The notes beneath the pieces were generated by a model. The model was not told the DNA's origin and made no database searches. It saw only the letters and a list, made by a program, of their open reading frames with translations. Below are positions 27,134 through 35,917 of a DNA stretch of 64,000 nt, in pieces. The stretch is from CALRGE01 sp964360635 (GTDB lineage: Bacteria; Patescibacteriota; Gracilibacteria; UBA1369; 2-02-FULL-48-14): assembly GCA_964360635.1 (NCBI GenBank), contig CAYHXO010000004.1:28306-92305 (forward strand), written 5' to 3'. A program made the translations under genes and the position numbers. Every line of letters begins with the position of its first letter. Position 1 is the first letter of the stretch.

Positions 27134-28096
27134 ATGAAAAAAAATCTTCAGTTCATATTTATAACTGCTCTTTTACTTGTTTCTTGTTCAAAGAAGCCGC
27201 TTATTACTAATGAGCCGATAAACAACAGCATCAATGCAATGTTTGTTCAGGTTTGTGAGGAGGATAAAGATGTGAAGGGGCCTTGGAATGGAGACCTTAT
27301 ATTGAGCAGAATGGATGATGCAGGAATGAGGATTGGAGAAGAAGAGATTTTTGCGGAATCGGGCGGCGTCCCAACAGTCGTTCAAGATGCAAATGGAAAA
27401 TTAATTTCAGCTTTCCAGTGGTTTACTTGCGAAGATACTGCTTCTTTCGATAAAGTTGCAGTAAAGATTTCTGAAGATGACGGGGTAACTTGGTCTGATC
27501 CTGAAACGGTTCAATTTGCAGAAATGCCTGAAGAATATCAAAGACCATTTGACCCAACTTTAGTCATAACTGAAGATGGGAAAATTCGTATGTATTTCAC
27601 TTCAAATAGCAGTGGAACTATGATGTTTGATAAAACTAACAAGATTTACTCCGCAATTTCAGAAGATGGAGTGAATTATACTTTTGAACCGGGTGTACGT
27701 TTTGAACTTGAAAATGTTCCCGCATATGACTCAGCAGCCGGGTATTTTGAGGGACTTTGGTATTTGATTACGCCCAAGGCTGATGAACAGCCAAAGGGCG
27801 CACATTTTGCAACATCGGAAGATGGCCTAACATTCGCAACTCAAGAAGATATTATTCCAAGTATTGAAGTAAACTGGACAGGCAATTTCTTGGCAAAAGA
27901 AGATGCCCTTTATTTTTATGGCACGCCAAATGGCAAAGATGGCGATTGGTACACAAAAACTGAAGATGGAAAAACTTGGTCAGAACCAATTTACTTAAAA
28001 AGTAATTTTGGCGGTGATCCTGCGGTCGTCTGCCCTGATACCGGCAACTGTTTAATTATTGGAACGATGATGGCAAAGAAAAAGGATTCGATCTAA
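27134..28096 (+). CDS. Sialidase/glycosidase-like propeller lipoprotein
   Basis: 320 aa. The lipoprotein signal has lipobox LLVSC (Cys19). The mature part has repeated blades with Asp-box-like turns (SEDDGVTWSDPE, SEDGVNYTFEP, SEDGLTFAT, TEDGKTWSEP), as in sialidases and five-bladed arabinosidase-type folds. The catalytic residues cannot be assigned by eye, so it may bind rather than cut glycans. It lies in the secreted-hydrolase cluster with the GH6 gene. Confidence 0.78.
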   Translation: MKKNLQFIFITALLLVSCSKKPLITNEPINNSINAMFVQVCEEDKDVKGPWNGDLILSRMDDAGMRIGEEEIFAESGGVPTVVQDANGKLISAFQWFTCEDTASFDKVAVKISEDDGVTWSDPETVQFAEMPEEYQRPFDPTLVITEDGKIRMYFTSNSSGTMMFDKTNKIYSAISEDGVNYTFEPGVRFELENVPAYDSAAGYFEGLWYLITPKADEQPKGAHFATSEDGLTFATQEDIIPSIEVNWTGNFLAKEDALYFYGTPNGKDGDWYTKTEDGKTWSEPIYLKSNFGGDPAVVCPDTGNCLIIGTMMAKKKDSI

Positions 28097-28164
28097 AACC
28101 TGATGTGAAAGCACGCGAAGACTGCTAAACTGTGATACACTCGAGTTAATTCACCCCAAACTCA

Positions 28165-28815
28165 ATGAGAAACAATTTTCTTGTCATTCTCCTTCTTTTT
28201 ACGGTACTCAGTTCCTGTAAAAATGAAGAGGTTATGCCCACAGAAGATTTAGAGGTTCCATTCACATCACAATCGCCTGATGGCAATTGGAGCGAGCCTT
28301 GGCAAAATGCCTGCGAGGAAACTTCAATTTTAATGGTTGATAATTTTTATCAAGATGAGAATCTAAATATTGAAGAAGAAAAAAAACGAATTTTGGAAAT
28401 TTTAAAAACGAAAAAAGACACTGTTAAAGTTAGCAAAGATGAAAGCCTAACAACCATATCTGACTTAATAAACAGCCTCGATTTAAACTGGACAAGCTCA
28501 ATCAAAAAAAATCCAACAATCGACGAACTCTTGCAGGAATTAGCAAATAATAGGCCAATTATTGTTCCAATTTTGGCGGGAGAAGTTCCGACTCCTTATT
28601 ACGATGGCGTGAATTATCATGTAATTGTTTTAGTCGGCTATGACCAAGAAAAGGGTGTTTTCAAGGTGAACGACCCAGGCACTCAATATGGAGAAAATAT
28701 AAGTTATAATTACGAAACTTTGATGAATGCGATCCACGATCTAAATCAAAAAGACTACGAAGCAGGTGAAAAACGAGTCTTATTTACAAAGCCAAAGGGT
28801 GTTTTAGCAGATTGA
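28165..28815 (+). CDS. C39-like cysteine peptidase lipoprotein
   Basis: 216 aa. The lipoprotein signal has lipobox LSSC (Cys18). The mature domain starts EVPFTSQSPDGNW and carries the peptidase C39_2-type catalytic Cys in NACEETS (C50), the His in YHVIVLVGYD (H152) and the Asn/Asp in KVNDPGT (N169/D170). This is the papain-like fold of the C39_2 family, here tethered to the outer membrane face. The substrate is unknown; surface protein or peptide processing is plausible. Confidence 0.85.
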   Translation: MRNNFLVILLLFTVLSSCKNEEVMPTEDLEVPFTSQSPDGNWSEPWQNACEETSILMVDNFYQDENLNIEEEKKRILEILKTKKDTVKVSKDESLTTISDLINSLDLNWTSSIKKNPTIDELLQELANNRPIIVPILAGEVPTPYYDGVNYHVIVLVGYDQEKGVFKVNDPGTQYGENISYNYETLMNAIHDLNQKDYEAGEKRVLFTKPKGVLAD

Positions 28816-28862
28816 CATAATTATTATTTCATTGTAAGCTGCAGGCTATTTTTATAAAAAAC

Positions 28863-29363
28863 ATGGTCAAAATATTGAATTTACACGCAGCATGGCACGG
28901 TAATGATGAAGGAGTTCCAAAAGTAGTAGGCCCGGAAAATATAGATTTGTGGGGACAACTTGAAACTTTGGAGGATGAAATTCAAAATCTCAACCTTAGC
29001 GTTATAGCCATGTGCACAGATCAGCATGCCGATTTATCGACTTCAATAAAAGCACAAATAGAGCGTTGCGAAAGTATTATTGAATCAGCAAATAATGGCA
29101 TTCGGGTTGCAAATGAAATGATAAGAATTGCAAGACTTATCCAAACGAACCATAGCGATAAAGTTCTGATACAAACACTTGAAGAGAGAATTCTAGATAT
29201 AGAAGATGATGCAAATGACTTCAAAATAACTTTAGGCATTCAAAAAACGAGCCTTGAAGGATTTAAAGAAACAGAGCTAGAAATGGGCGGTGCTCAATCT
29301 GCGATACAAACTCAAATCGAGGGTGCATTGCTAAAAACTAATACCGACGATTCAAATAATTAG
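28863..29363 (+). CDS. Coiled-coil hypothetical protein
   Basis: 166 aa, cytosolic by appearance. Residues ~30-150 are almost wholly helical, with heptad-like leucine and isoleucine spacing (QLETLEDEIQNLNLSVI in part) and no signal peptide. Not recognised. It stands alone between the secretome genes and the PNP-family gene. Confidence 0.62.
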   Translation: MVKILNLHAAWHGNDEGVPKVVGPENIDLWGQLETLEDEIQNLNLSVIAMCTDQHADLSTSIKAQIERCESIIESANNGIRVANEMIRIARLIQTNHSDKVLIQTLEERILDIEDDANDFKITLGIQKTSLEGFKETELEMGGAQSAIQTQIEGALLKTNTDDSNN

Positions 29364-29459
29364 TGTGAAAGTGTACTATGCGGGGAATGGGCCAAAATTA
29401 CACTAAGGCAATGAAAGTATATTTAATAAAAATCCCCATGACAAATCTCATCAGTAAAA

Positions 29460-30392
29460 CTATCTCCTCGGCCAATTAGCAACCATGTGCCTAAGAGCTT
29501 TAGCCGTTGGCTGGGCACTTTGCTCACCTACCGCTTGATTTCCTTCATGACTATGAGGAGCAAACGCACCATTTGTGATCAAAACAACCTGAGCCACAGG
29601 AATGTTCCATAAGGCAGCAAGTGAAACTTCATGTCCACTCATTCCGATGACTTCGCAGCCTGTGGATCGGAATGCAAGCTTGTCACCCAGACTTTCAAAT
29701 TGAGGGCCTGCAACATAACCATAAACAACACGCGGCGCTTTTCCTTGAGCCTCTAAAAGTGCTTGTTGAGCAATAGCAATATAACGCCCCTCTTCCATTC
29801 TGAGACCGGAATTGTCCGGATCAACAAACTCTCCTCCAATCAATGTAGTCCCTGTGCCAAAATGCCTGTTGGCGATAGACTCGACGACCGCAAGATCTCC
29901 AGGATTTGTTTCGGCCATTCTTCGTCCACGGTGTGCCCAACCCATAGCATCAATCAAGGCTGTTCTGACTAAACTTTTGATCAAACCCTGCTCCCTACCG
30001 ATTCGCCCGGAAAGTGATCCGACTCCATGAGTAACAATCACTCCGTCCAAGACATCCTTTACTGCTCCCATAACAACTCGAGTGCCCAAAGGCCCATTCG
30101 GATCTCTTGTTTCATTGGCATGGACTCTTCCCATCACCAAAGCAGGACGACCATCAATCCTTCCCTTCCTGATAGTTTTGGAATGTCCATTCACTTCTCC
30201 TCCTCCCTGTTCAACACCTGGAACGCGAAGCACGTGATACGGTACCGAAGCATCTTCTTCGAAGATATCTTCGACACCTTTCCTCCAACCTGTACCGGGG
30301 AAAATACCAACAGAATTAGGAATCTCACCCATTTCCTGAATCAGTTTTTCTCGAGCAGATTGTTCTCTATCAGCAAGTTCTGAATGTTCCAT
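29460..30392 (-). CDS. Purine nucleoside phosphorylase family (PNP/MTAP-like) protein
   Basis: 310 aa. The PNP_UDP_1 fold is suggested by GIFPGTGW near the N-terminus (phosphate loop), GPQFESLGDKLAFRSTGCEVIGMSGHEVSLAA in two overlapping parts (GPQFES; VIGMSGHEVSLAA), and an ITNGA segment. These match the trimeric PNP pattern GPxxET...VGMSxxPE...TN. Such enzymes split purine nucleosides with phosphate for salvage. Some motif positions are changed ('SGHE' in place of 'TVPE'), so the substrate is uncertain. Confidence 0.78.
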   Translation of the reverse strand: MEHSELADREQSAREKLIQEMGEIPNSVGIFPGTGWRKGVEDIFEEDASVPYHVLRVPGVEQGGGEVNGHSKTIRKGRIDGRPALVMGRVHANETRDPNGPLGTRVVMGAVKDVLDGVIVTHGVGSLSGRIGREQGLIKSLVRTALIDAMGWAHRGRRMAETNPGDLAVVESIANRHFGTGTTLIGGEFVDPDNSGLRMEEGRYIAIAQQALLEAQGKAPRVVYGYVAGPQFESLGDKLAFRSTGCEVIGMSGHEVSLAALWNIPVAQVVLITNGAFAPHSHEGNQAVGEQSAQPTAKALRHMVANWPRR

Positions 30393-30480
30393 TTATGTGC
30401 AAAAAGAGGGAATAGTAGAACAAAAGCATCGATGAATCAAGAGTACTACAAAAATCAACCTCACTCAGCAGTTTGGCTTG

Positions 30481-30576
30481 ATGCATTCTGATGATGAGAT
30501 TACCGCTTCCTTTGATATCTCGACCGAAGCTGGCAAGAAAGCCTGCTTAACAAGTTTTAAAGCTTTAGCAAAATGA
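30481..30576 (+). CDS. Tiny putative antitoxin coupled to the YafQ-like toxin
   Basis: An open frame of 31 codons (MHSDDEITASFDISTEAGKK then ACLTSFKALAK) ends in TGA overlapping the toxin ATG (ATGA). The frame is open for 13 further codons upstream of this ATG, but with no ATG. A RelB/DinJ-type antitoxin would be 60-90 aa, so this may be truncated, use a non-ATG start, or be a remnant. The position and coupling support an antitoxin. Confidence 0.4.
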   Translation: MHSDDEITASFDISTEAGKKACLTSFKALAK

Positions 30577-30851
30577 AAAAAATCATCCAGCGCACAAAGG
30601 GATTTGAAAAGGCTTTTTTAAAATTGCAAAAAAAGTGGCGTGCTAAATTCATAAAACAGTTAGAGCTATTTTTGGACGATGAATTTCACCCACTCTTGAA
30701 AACACACGAACTCAAAGGCGATCGAAAAGGAGAATGGTCATTTTCTGTAGCAAACGATATTCGTGCGATTTACAGAAAAGAAATCGCGAACGGGAGAACT
30801 ACGATCATATTCACATTCATCGATATTGGTTCTCACAGTAAAGTAGATTAG
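30573..30851 (+). CDS. YafQ/RelE-family toxin
   Basis: 92 aa, basic. The pattern FEKAFLKLQKKWRAK, then HELKGDRKGEWSFSVANDIR (20 residues) and the terminal GSHSKVD match YafQ-type RelE/ParE toxins, including the C-terminal catalytic His (H88). These toxins cut mRNA on the ribosome. The upstream coupled frame is unusually short, so toxin control or activity is in question. Confidence 0.84.
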   Translation: MKKIIQRTKGFEKAFLKLQKKWRAKFIKQLELFLDDEFHPLLKTHELKGDRKGEWSFSVANDIRAIYRKEIANGRTTIIFTFIDIGSHSKVD

Positions 30852-30914
30852 CAGTACAGCATTGAAATAAACCTGTTCGTAAGGTATAATGACATGATTG
30901 ATCATTAAATTCTC

Positions 30915-32357
30915 ATGCAAGAAGATGAAGACGTAATTATTCCACCTGGATTAGCCGACTCGCCCAGAGCTGAAGACGGATTACAAAACCAAGACACCTT
31001 AGACATAAAAGCAGGCCGAGAAGCCGTCCGTTTGGCCTTGAGTGAAACGGGGCTTGGCAGTGAAGAAGTGGAAGCAGAAGAGTTAAAAGAGGCAGAACGT
31101 ATTGCGCTGCGCAGGATGCAAAAGATTATGACATATTTAACAGATAGTATGACCATAAAAGATACCGAGAAAGATCCTGATATTTTTGCGGAGGAAATTT
31201 TTTCAAATCTAGAGGGAGGCGGGATAAAACCCACTACAACACAAAAGGCAATACTAAACGCGGCTATAAAACAATATATCCAGATATGCAACGCTATAAA
31301 ACCATTACGAGAAGAATTGGAAAGTGATATGAAAGAAGACCAGATCAATGGGAAGATAGCTCTTCTCAAAAAGATTGGCCTCGACTGGGCAAACCCTCGG
31401 GAAGTAGAGGTGGATTTAGATCATCCAATATTTATTGGTATACGATTTTCAAACAAAGAAGATGTAAATAGAGCTCGTGTGAATAGTATGAATAGGAATC
31501 CTAGTGGGTGGATCGGTGCTTTTAAGTGTAATGAGATACCAGAATTACAAAGTTGCATTTATTTCATAAACATGAGCAGATGTCTTACAGAAGAAGAGAT
31601 CAAAATAACCAAGGATCATGAAATTCAACATTTAATAGTATATAACTTTTATCCTATCGATAGTCATAGCGTCACTGCATTAGACTATCTAGGTACTTTC
31701 AATGTAGAAGAGCAGAGATCTATGTTTGATGAAGCTTTAGCCTACCTAAAAGGAGGAGAGTACGGGGAATCTTTAAAGCAACTTTTAGGGTCAGAGAAAG
31801 AACAAAAGTTAGAAACAATGCGAGTAATAGATAAAACCATCATTAAAGTAAAATGGGAATTCTTAAAAAAACTATATGAGATTGCTCGAAGAAAAAAAAT
31901 AAAAGCAATTGACCTGTATGAAGTCTTAAAAACATCCCATAAATTAGATGATTTGCTAAATCTTGGCCTAGAAAATCTTTGCTCCATTCAAGAACAAGAA
32001 TCTTGGTTGAAGTCTTGGGAAAAATTTTTACCACCACCGGTGTGGGAAGAAATCCTGGCAGATAAAGGTACCATATCAAGAAAACTAATGCTTTGTTCTT
32101 TCCTATACCAAAGACTTAAAGCATTTACAAAAGCGCTTGTTTTGCCAACCGAAGAAAAAGAGTGGACACCATATAACGAAGAGGATGAGCAAAAGCTAAA
32201 AACGGCTATCACAAATGATCTTCGCACTCATTTTCCTGGGCAAGAAGCAAAGATAGACGATCAGATGAATAATCCACGTTTTTTTTACAACCCAAATAAC
32301 ATCATTCATCGTTGTGAACGATGGGAAGACATCTTAAGATCCAATAGACTTGACTAA
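30915..32357 (+). CDS. HExxH-containing hypothetical protein (putative zincin)
   Basis: 480 aa, family not recognised. The sequence TKDHEIQHLIVY holds HEIQH at residues 235-239, the zincin signature, preceded by an amphipathic helix. A third ligand is not obvious: candidates lie in the FDEALAYLKGGEYGE segment (~275-290). The protein is soluble, charged and helical on both sides, with no signal peptide. A GTATAAT box ~35 bases upstream is the likely promoter. The stop lies 2 bases from the tRNA-Trp gene on the other strand. Confidence 0.72.
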   Translation: MQEDEDVIIPPGLADSPRAEDGLQNQDTLDIKAGREAVRLALSETGLGSEEVEAEELKEAERIALRRMQKIMTYLTDSMTIKDTEKDPDIFAEEIFSNLEGGGIKPTTTQKAILNAAIKQYIQICNAIKPLREELESDMKEDQINGKIALLKKIGLDWANPREVEVDLDHPIFIGIRFSNKEDVNRARVNSMNRNPSGWIGAFKCNEIPELQSCIYFINMSRCLTEEEIKITKDHEIQHLIVYNFYPIDSHSVTALDYLGTFNVEEQRSMFDEALAYLKGGEYGESLKQLLGSEKEQKLETMRVIDKTIIKVKWEFLKKLYEIARRKKIKAIDLYEVLKTSHKLDDLLNLGLENLCSIQEQESWLKSWEKFLPPPVWEEILADKGTISRKLMLCSFLYQRLKAFTKALVLPTEEKEWTPYNEEDEQKLKTAITNDLRTHFPGQEAKIDDQMNNPRFFYNPNNIIHRCERWEDILRSNRLD

Positions 32358-32359
32358 GA

Positions 32360-32433
32360 TGGCAGGGCCAGTAGGAATCGAACCTACGTCAACGGTTTTG
32401 GAGACCGCTGTACTACCATTGTACTATGACCCT
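32360..32433 (-). tRNA. tRNA-Trp (CCA anticodon)
   Basis: On the minus strand a full cloverleaf folds: acceptor AGGGTCA/TGGCCCT, D-stem GTAC/GTAC, anticodon stem GCGGT/ACCGT with loop CTCCAAA, and T-stem GTAGG/CCTAC. The 3' CCA is encoded. Tryptophan uses UGG, and UGA is a stop in this window. Confidence 0.96.
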
Positions 32434-32460
32434 TCGCGTGACTGCATGTCTAGCCGTGTG

Positions 32461-32489
32461 ATTGTAGCCAAAAGGCTCAACTCTTTCAA
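32461..32489 (-). promoter_or_regulatory. tRNA-Trp promoter
   Basis: Minus strand: -35 TTGAAA (32484-32489), 17-base spacer, -10 TACAAT (32461-32466). The predicted start is about 20 bases before the tRNA 5' end. Confidence 0.65.
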
Positions 32490-32497
32490 TCGCAAAG

Positions 32498-33307
32498 CTA
32501 ATTCCTCGACGGACACTTTTTCGGAAGGCCACGTCTAAAATATTTCAGGTAATATTTTACGGCATCTTTCAAATGAATGCGCAGTACTTTTTTCTTAAAA
32601 ATATCTATAACTCCACCGCCGGAAAGTCGGCTCTCATTGTGAAGTCCCTCTGCATTTCCAACAAAATGAACCTCAAATCCATTCTCCCAAGCCAATCTGC
32701 AAATATCCACATCAGACATAAAAAGGAAAAATCTTTCATCATTCGGACCGATAGTATTCCAACATTTTCGAGTAATAATTTGAAAGGCCCCGGTTAGCCA
32801 ATCAACCGCCTCAGATTCTTTTGGATCTTTATCCCACATCAAATATCTACGCATGCGACCTTTGAAAATTTTTGGCTGAGTTCTCTTCATAATCAAATCT
32901 AGAATGCGCGGGAAAACTCGATAATTATCTTGAATTTTGCCTGTTGGATAAACAAGTCGCGGTGCAACAATCCCAACAAGAGGATGCTGATTTAAATACT
33001 CAATCAGATTTTTGAAAGCATTTTTTTGGACAATTACATCCGGGTTCAAAATACATAAAAATTTTCCGCGCGCTATTTTCAAGCCAAAATTATTTCCCTG
33101 CGGATAGCCCTGATTTTCAATTTCAAAAAAATTTAATTCGAATTTTTTACTGCCTGCAAATTCCACTTTTTTATTTGCGCCAATCTCACCATTATTTACA
33201 ACTAATACCTCAGTTTTTTCCGGCAAAATTGCAAGCGCCAAAGCTGCAAGATTCTCAGAAACTTCTTCGGGCGAACCGTGATGTAAAATTACAATTGAGA
33301 GATCCAT
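32498..33307 (-). CDS. Family 2 glycosyltransferase (rhamnosyltransferase-like)
   Basis: 269 aa. GT-A fold: the N-terminal DLSIVILHHGSPEEVSENL strand and loop, VVNNGE, NQGYPQGNNFGLKIARG and LNPDV (DxD-equivalent), then TGAFQIITRKCW and the FFLFMSDVDIC acceptor-side motif. These enzymes add sugars from nucleotide donors to lipid- or surface-linked glycans at the cytosolic membrane face. It follows a second GT2 gene directly, so the pair likely acts on the same glycan. Confidence 0.88.
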   Translation of the reverse strand: MDLSIVILHHGSPEEVSENLAALALAILPEKTEVLVVNNGEIGANKKVEFAGSKKFELNFFEIENQGYPQGNNFGLKIARGKFLCILNPDVIVQKNAFKNLIEYLNQHPLVGIVAPRLVYPTGKIQDNYRVFPRILDLIMKRTQPKIFKGRMRRYLMWDKDPKESEAVDWLTGAFQIITRKCWNTIGPNDERFFLFMSDVDICRLAWENGFEVHFVGNAEGLHNESRLSGGGVIDIFKKKVLRIHLKDAVKYYLKYFRRGLPKKCPSRN

Positions 33308-34251
33308 TATTCAAAATATGACATTATTTGCTCCGGTTTAACAAGTCGTTTTGAGCTCTCACCTTTCCAGCAAAGAGTCTTCAAACCGGCAAGCAGAACG
33401 GAAGGATGCAATATTAGCATATAAACAGCTTTTGCAAATTCATAAAGTAAAACTCTCGCCAAAACCAGCACCCCAAATCCCGCAGAAAAATTATTTTTCA
33501 AAAGCAAAAGATGATTTTTATAAGAGTTCAAAATCACATAATGCGCCTTTTTCATTCCGCTACCGGCGGTACGCGCATGCCAGCCCCAAACATCCGGGAA
33601 CATCACAATTTTCTTACCCAACCAACGAAGCCGATATGACAAATCAATATCTTCTTTGTACATCCAAATTTGCGAATCAAACATTCGCCCATCACTTCTA
33701 ATTTCGGAAATCACCTCAGTTCTAATCAACAAAACCGCACCTGTTAAACCGAAGAAATTCTGCAATTTTACATCATACTGACCGACATCTTTTTCTCCCT
33801 GTCCACGATCGTAAAAATGGTGATTTTTCCGTGCGGAAATACCAAGCGAATCAATTTTATCTGTACGCAAATTTTCCTTAAAATCCCATTGATATAATTT
33901 ACCGGCACAGATCGCAATTTCTTTATCTCTTTCCATTTCTGCTATGAATTTTTTCACAGCAGATAAGTCTAAAAGCACGTCACTAGTAACTAGTAAAAAA
34001 TAATCAGAGCCAGGAAATTTCTCTAAAATTTCATTGTAACTTGCGCCGTATCCAATGTTTCCACCTGCACTTCGCAAATATTTCCATTCAGGAAATTTCG
34101 CAAAAAAATCTCGTGTAGAATCTTCCTGCGCGGTATCCATCACCACCGCCTCCGCATTAAATGCACGCCTAATTTCCTCCAGGACCGGACCGGTTTTCTC
34201 GAGGTAAGGCAGATCTTTAAATGAAATTAGTCCAATTAAAAGCTTGCTCAT
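33307..34251 (-). CDS. Family 2 glycosyltransferase, second gene of pair
   Basis: 314 aa from the ATG at 34251 (MSKLLIGLISFKDLPYLEK), chosen because it begins one base after the upstream stop and gives a GT2-type N-terminus. It shows NIGYGASYNEIL, a VTSDV (DxD-equivalent), FFGLTGAVLLIRTEV, and MYKEDIDLSYRLRW (the ED-type catalytic motif). A hydrophobic C-terminal segment (GFGVLVLARVLLYEFAKAV) suggests membrane contact. It is adjacent to the previous GT2 and to the lipoprotein gene. Confidence 0.88.
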   Translation of the reverse strand: MSKLLIGLISFKDLPYLEKTGPVLEEIRRAFNAEAVVMDTAQEDSTRDFFAKFPEWKYLRSAGGNIGYGASYNEILEKFPGSDYFLLVTSDVLLDLSAVKKFIAEMERDKEIAICAGKLYQWDFKENLRTDKIDSLGISARKNHHFYDRGQGEKDVGQYDVKLQNFFGLTGAVLLIRTEVISEIRSDGRMFDSQIWMYKEDIDLSYRLRWLGKKIVMFPDVWGWHARTAGSGMKKAHYVILNSYKNHLLLLKNNFSAGFGVLVLARVLLYEFAKAVYMLILHPSVLLAGLKTLCWKGESSKRLVKPEQIMSYFE

Positions 34252-34252
34252 T

Positions 34253-35887
34253 TTATTTTGAAAGCTCGAGGAATCCTTCAATTTTTGCCTCGTAGGATTT
34301 TGTCTCACTTGAAGCAATTAATGCGTAGAAACCATCAAGAGCTTTTTCAAGATCAAACTCGCTATCAACAGGCAATCCCAACTGCTCTCTCAAAGATACC
34401 AAGAGCCCTGCAAAACTTCCAATCTCCTGTAAGTTCACCAATACCAATCCTTCTTCAGCCTTCTCAAGTTTTGGTGACAATTCATTATACAAATCACTAT
34501 CTTGAACTGAAACAAACTTCTTATTCATCCAAGAATCTGAAGTTGTAATCAAAAGTTTCTCATCAAAAATTCCATAAGAAAGTTTAATAGGATTTGCAGT
34601 AAGTACAGAAGGTAAACTTGTTTGACCAATCTTTGAAAAATCTATTGTCAAAGTATCAAATGAAGCTCCGTTTATTTCTGATTTTTCCTTCGTAACTGCA
34701 CCAGGCAAAGCAGCAGATAGGATGGTCATAAATCCGCTAATTTGACCGTCAATTTTAGTAATAAATTTTGTCGCGTTTTCAGCATCTGAACTCACATCAA
34801 ACAAAATAGAAATCCCGGGCATAATTGCTTCACCATTTTTATTTGCCGCGATAACAAATCCTTTATCCATAAAAGAAAGTATTTCCGATTCAAGGTTCAT
34901 TCCTAAGTAATTTTGAATTGTCCTTGAAGAATTTTTGAACCCTTCCGAATCAGTGATTTTACCGGAAGTAAGACTTTGCTTTAATCCATAACTTTCAGCA
35001 TAAACCATCAAATTTTCAGATGGGACTTCGCTCAAAAGGTAAGCTTTTTCCTTCGGTGCATTATCAAATTTCAACTCGGCAGTTTTTGCCTTTTCTTCAT
35101 CAGCACCGGCAAAACCTTCCACCTTCAAGCCTCCATCTTCTGCACGTAAAATAATTCCTTCCTCATTCAAAACCGCAGCCATGCTCGAACTCAACAAAGC
35201 TCCTCCACTCCCAAAATTTTCCGGATAAAGCAAAACATAAAACACCTGATTCGCCCCAACTTTCTTTAAAGAAGCTTGATACGAATCCGAATTCCACAAA
35301 CTATCACTTTCTTTCATGTCACGCATTTTCATCAAAGCATCAGCGCTATTCGCAATGAAAAATAAATCCTGATAAATAGTTGAATAAAATTGATCTACAT
35401 CATTAACATATGCATCATAATCATTAAAAGTTTTTTTCTGCAAGCTACCGGAGGCAACTAAAAAATCCATCGAATTCTTCATTTTTACAGGATCAGCCAA
35501 AGTTATCACAGTGTAGGCATCAACCGTACTACCTGAGCCTGTAGTTGTCCCAGGCAATGTTTCATATACCAATCTAAATTTATCACCAAAAGCAGGCGCT
35601 AAATCTTTATCATAGTCCAAATTAAATTGTCCTAAAGCACCGGCGAAACTTTCAGAAACTGTTTTTGATGCTTTATTTTTATCTTCAACTTTTGTCATCA
35701 ATGCCAAAAACGCGGCATTTTGTTCTTCATCCATCAGCGAATATGAAAGCACCATCGAAGCGTTAGCAGGCAAAAAACTTTCCGGCAAAAGTCCACTCGC
35801 GCTCGAATGTTCTTTAAAATTTCCTCCTGATGAACAGGAAACAAGAAGCAAAGAAAGTACTATCGCTAGTTTATTTAGTTTTGACAT
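34253..35887 (-). CDS. Large lipoprotein, DUF3352-like
   Basis: 544 aa. The lipoprotein signal (MSKLNKLAIVLSLLLVSCSS) has lipobox LLVSC (Cys18). The mature start LLPESFLPANASMVLSYSL and the following repeats of about 200-250 residues resemble DUF3352-type surface lipoproteins, which begin with a 'P..t.....d' strand. The role is unknown, perhaps envelope scaffolding. It is directly upstream of the two glycosyltransferases and may be in one operon with them. Confidence 0.72.
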   Translation of the reverse strand: MSKLNKLAIVLSLLLVSCSSGGNFKEHSSASGLLPESFLPANASMVLSYSLMDEEQNAAFLALMTKVEDKNKASKTVSESFAGALGQFNLDYDKDLAPAFGDKFRLVYETLPGTTTGSGSTVDAYTVITLADPVKMKNSMDFLVASGSLQKKTFNDYDAYVNDVDQFYSTIYQDLFFIANSADALMKMRDMKESDSLWNSDSYQASLKKVGANQVFYVLLYPENFGSGGALLSSSMAAVLNEEGIILRAEDGGLKVEGFAGADEEKAKTAELKFDNAPKEKAYLLSEVPSENLMVYAESYGLKQSLTSGKITDSEGFKNSSRTIQNYLGMNLESEILSFMDKGFVIAANKNGEAIMPGISILFDVSSDAENATKFITKIDGQISGFMTILSAALPGAVTKEKSEINGASFDTLTIDFSKIGQTSLPSVLTANPIKLSYGIFDEKLLITTSDSWMNKKFVSVQDSDLYNELSPKLEKAEEGLVLVNLQEIGSFAGLLVSLREQLGLPVDSEFDLEKALDGFYALIASSETKSYEAKIEGFLELSK

Positions 35888-35917
35888 GAATTTTTTTTAA
35901 AAAGCGCAGAAAGGCTA

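Noticed and set aside
32350..32538. Open frame over the tRNA-Trp gene
   Set aside because: It is built from the tRNA sequence; the tRNA cloverleaf is complete.
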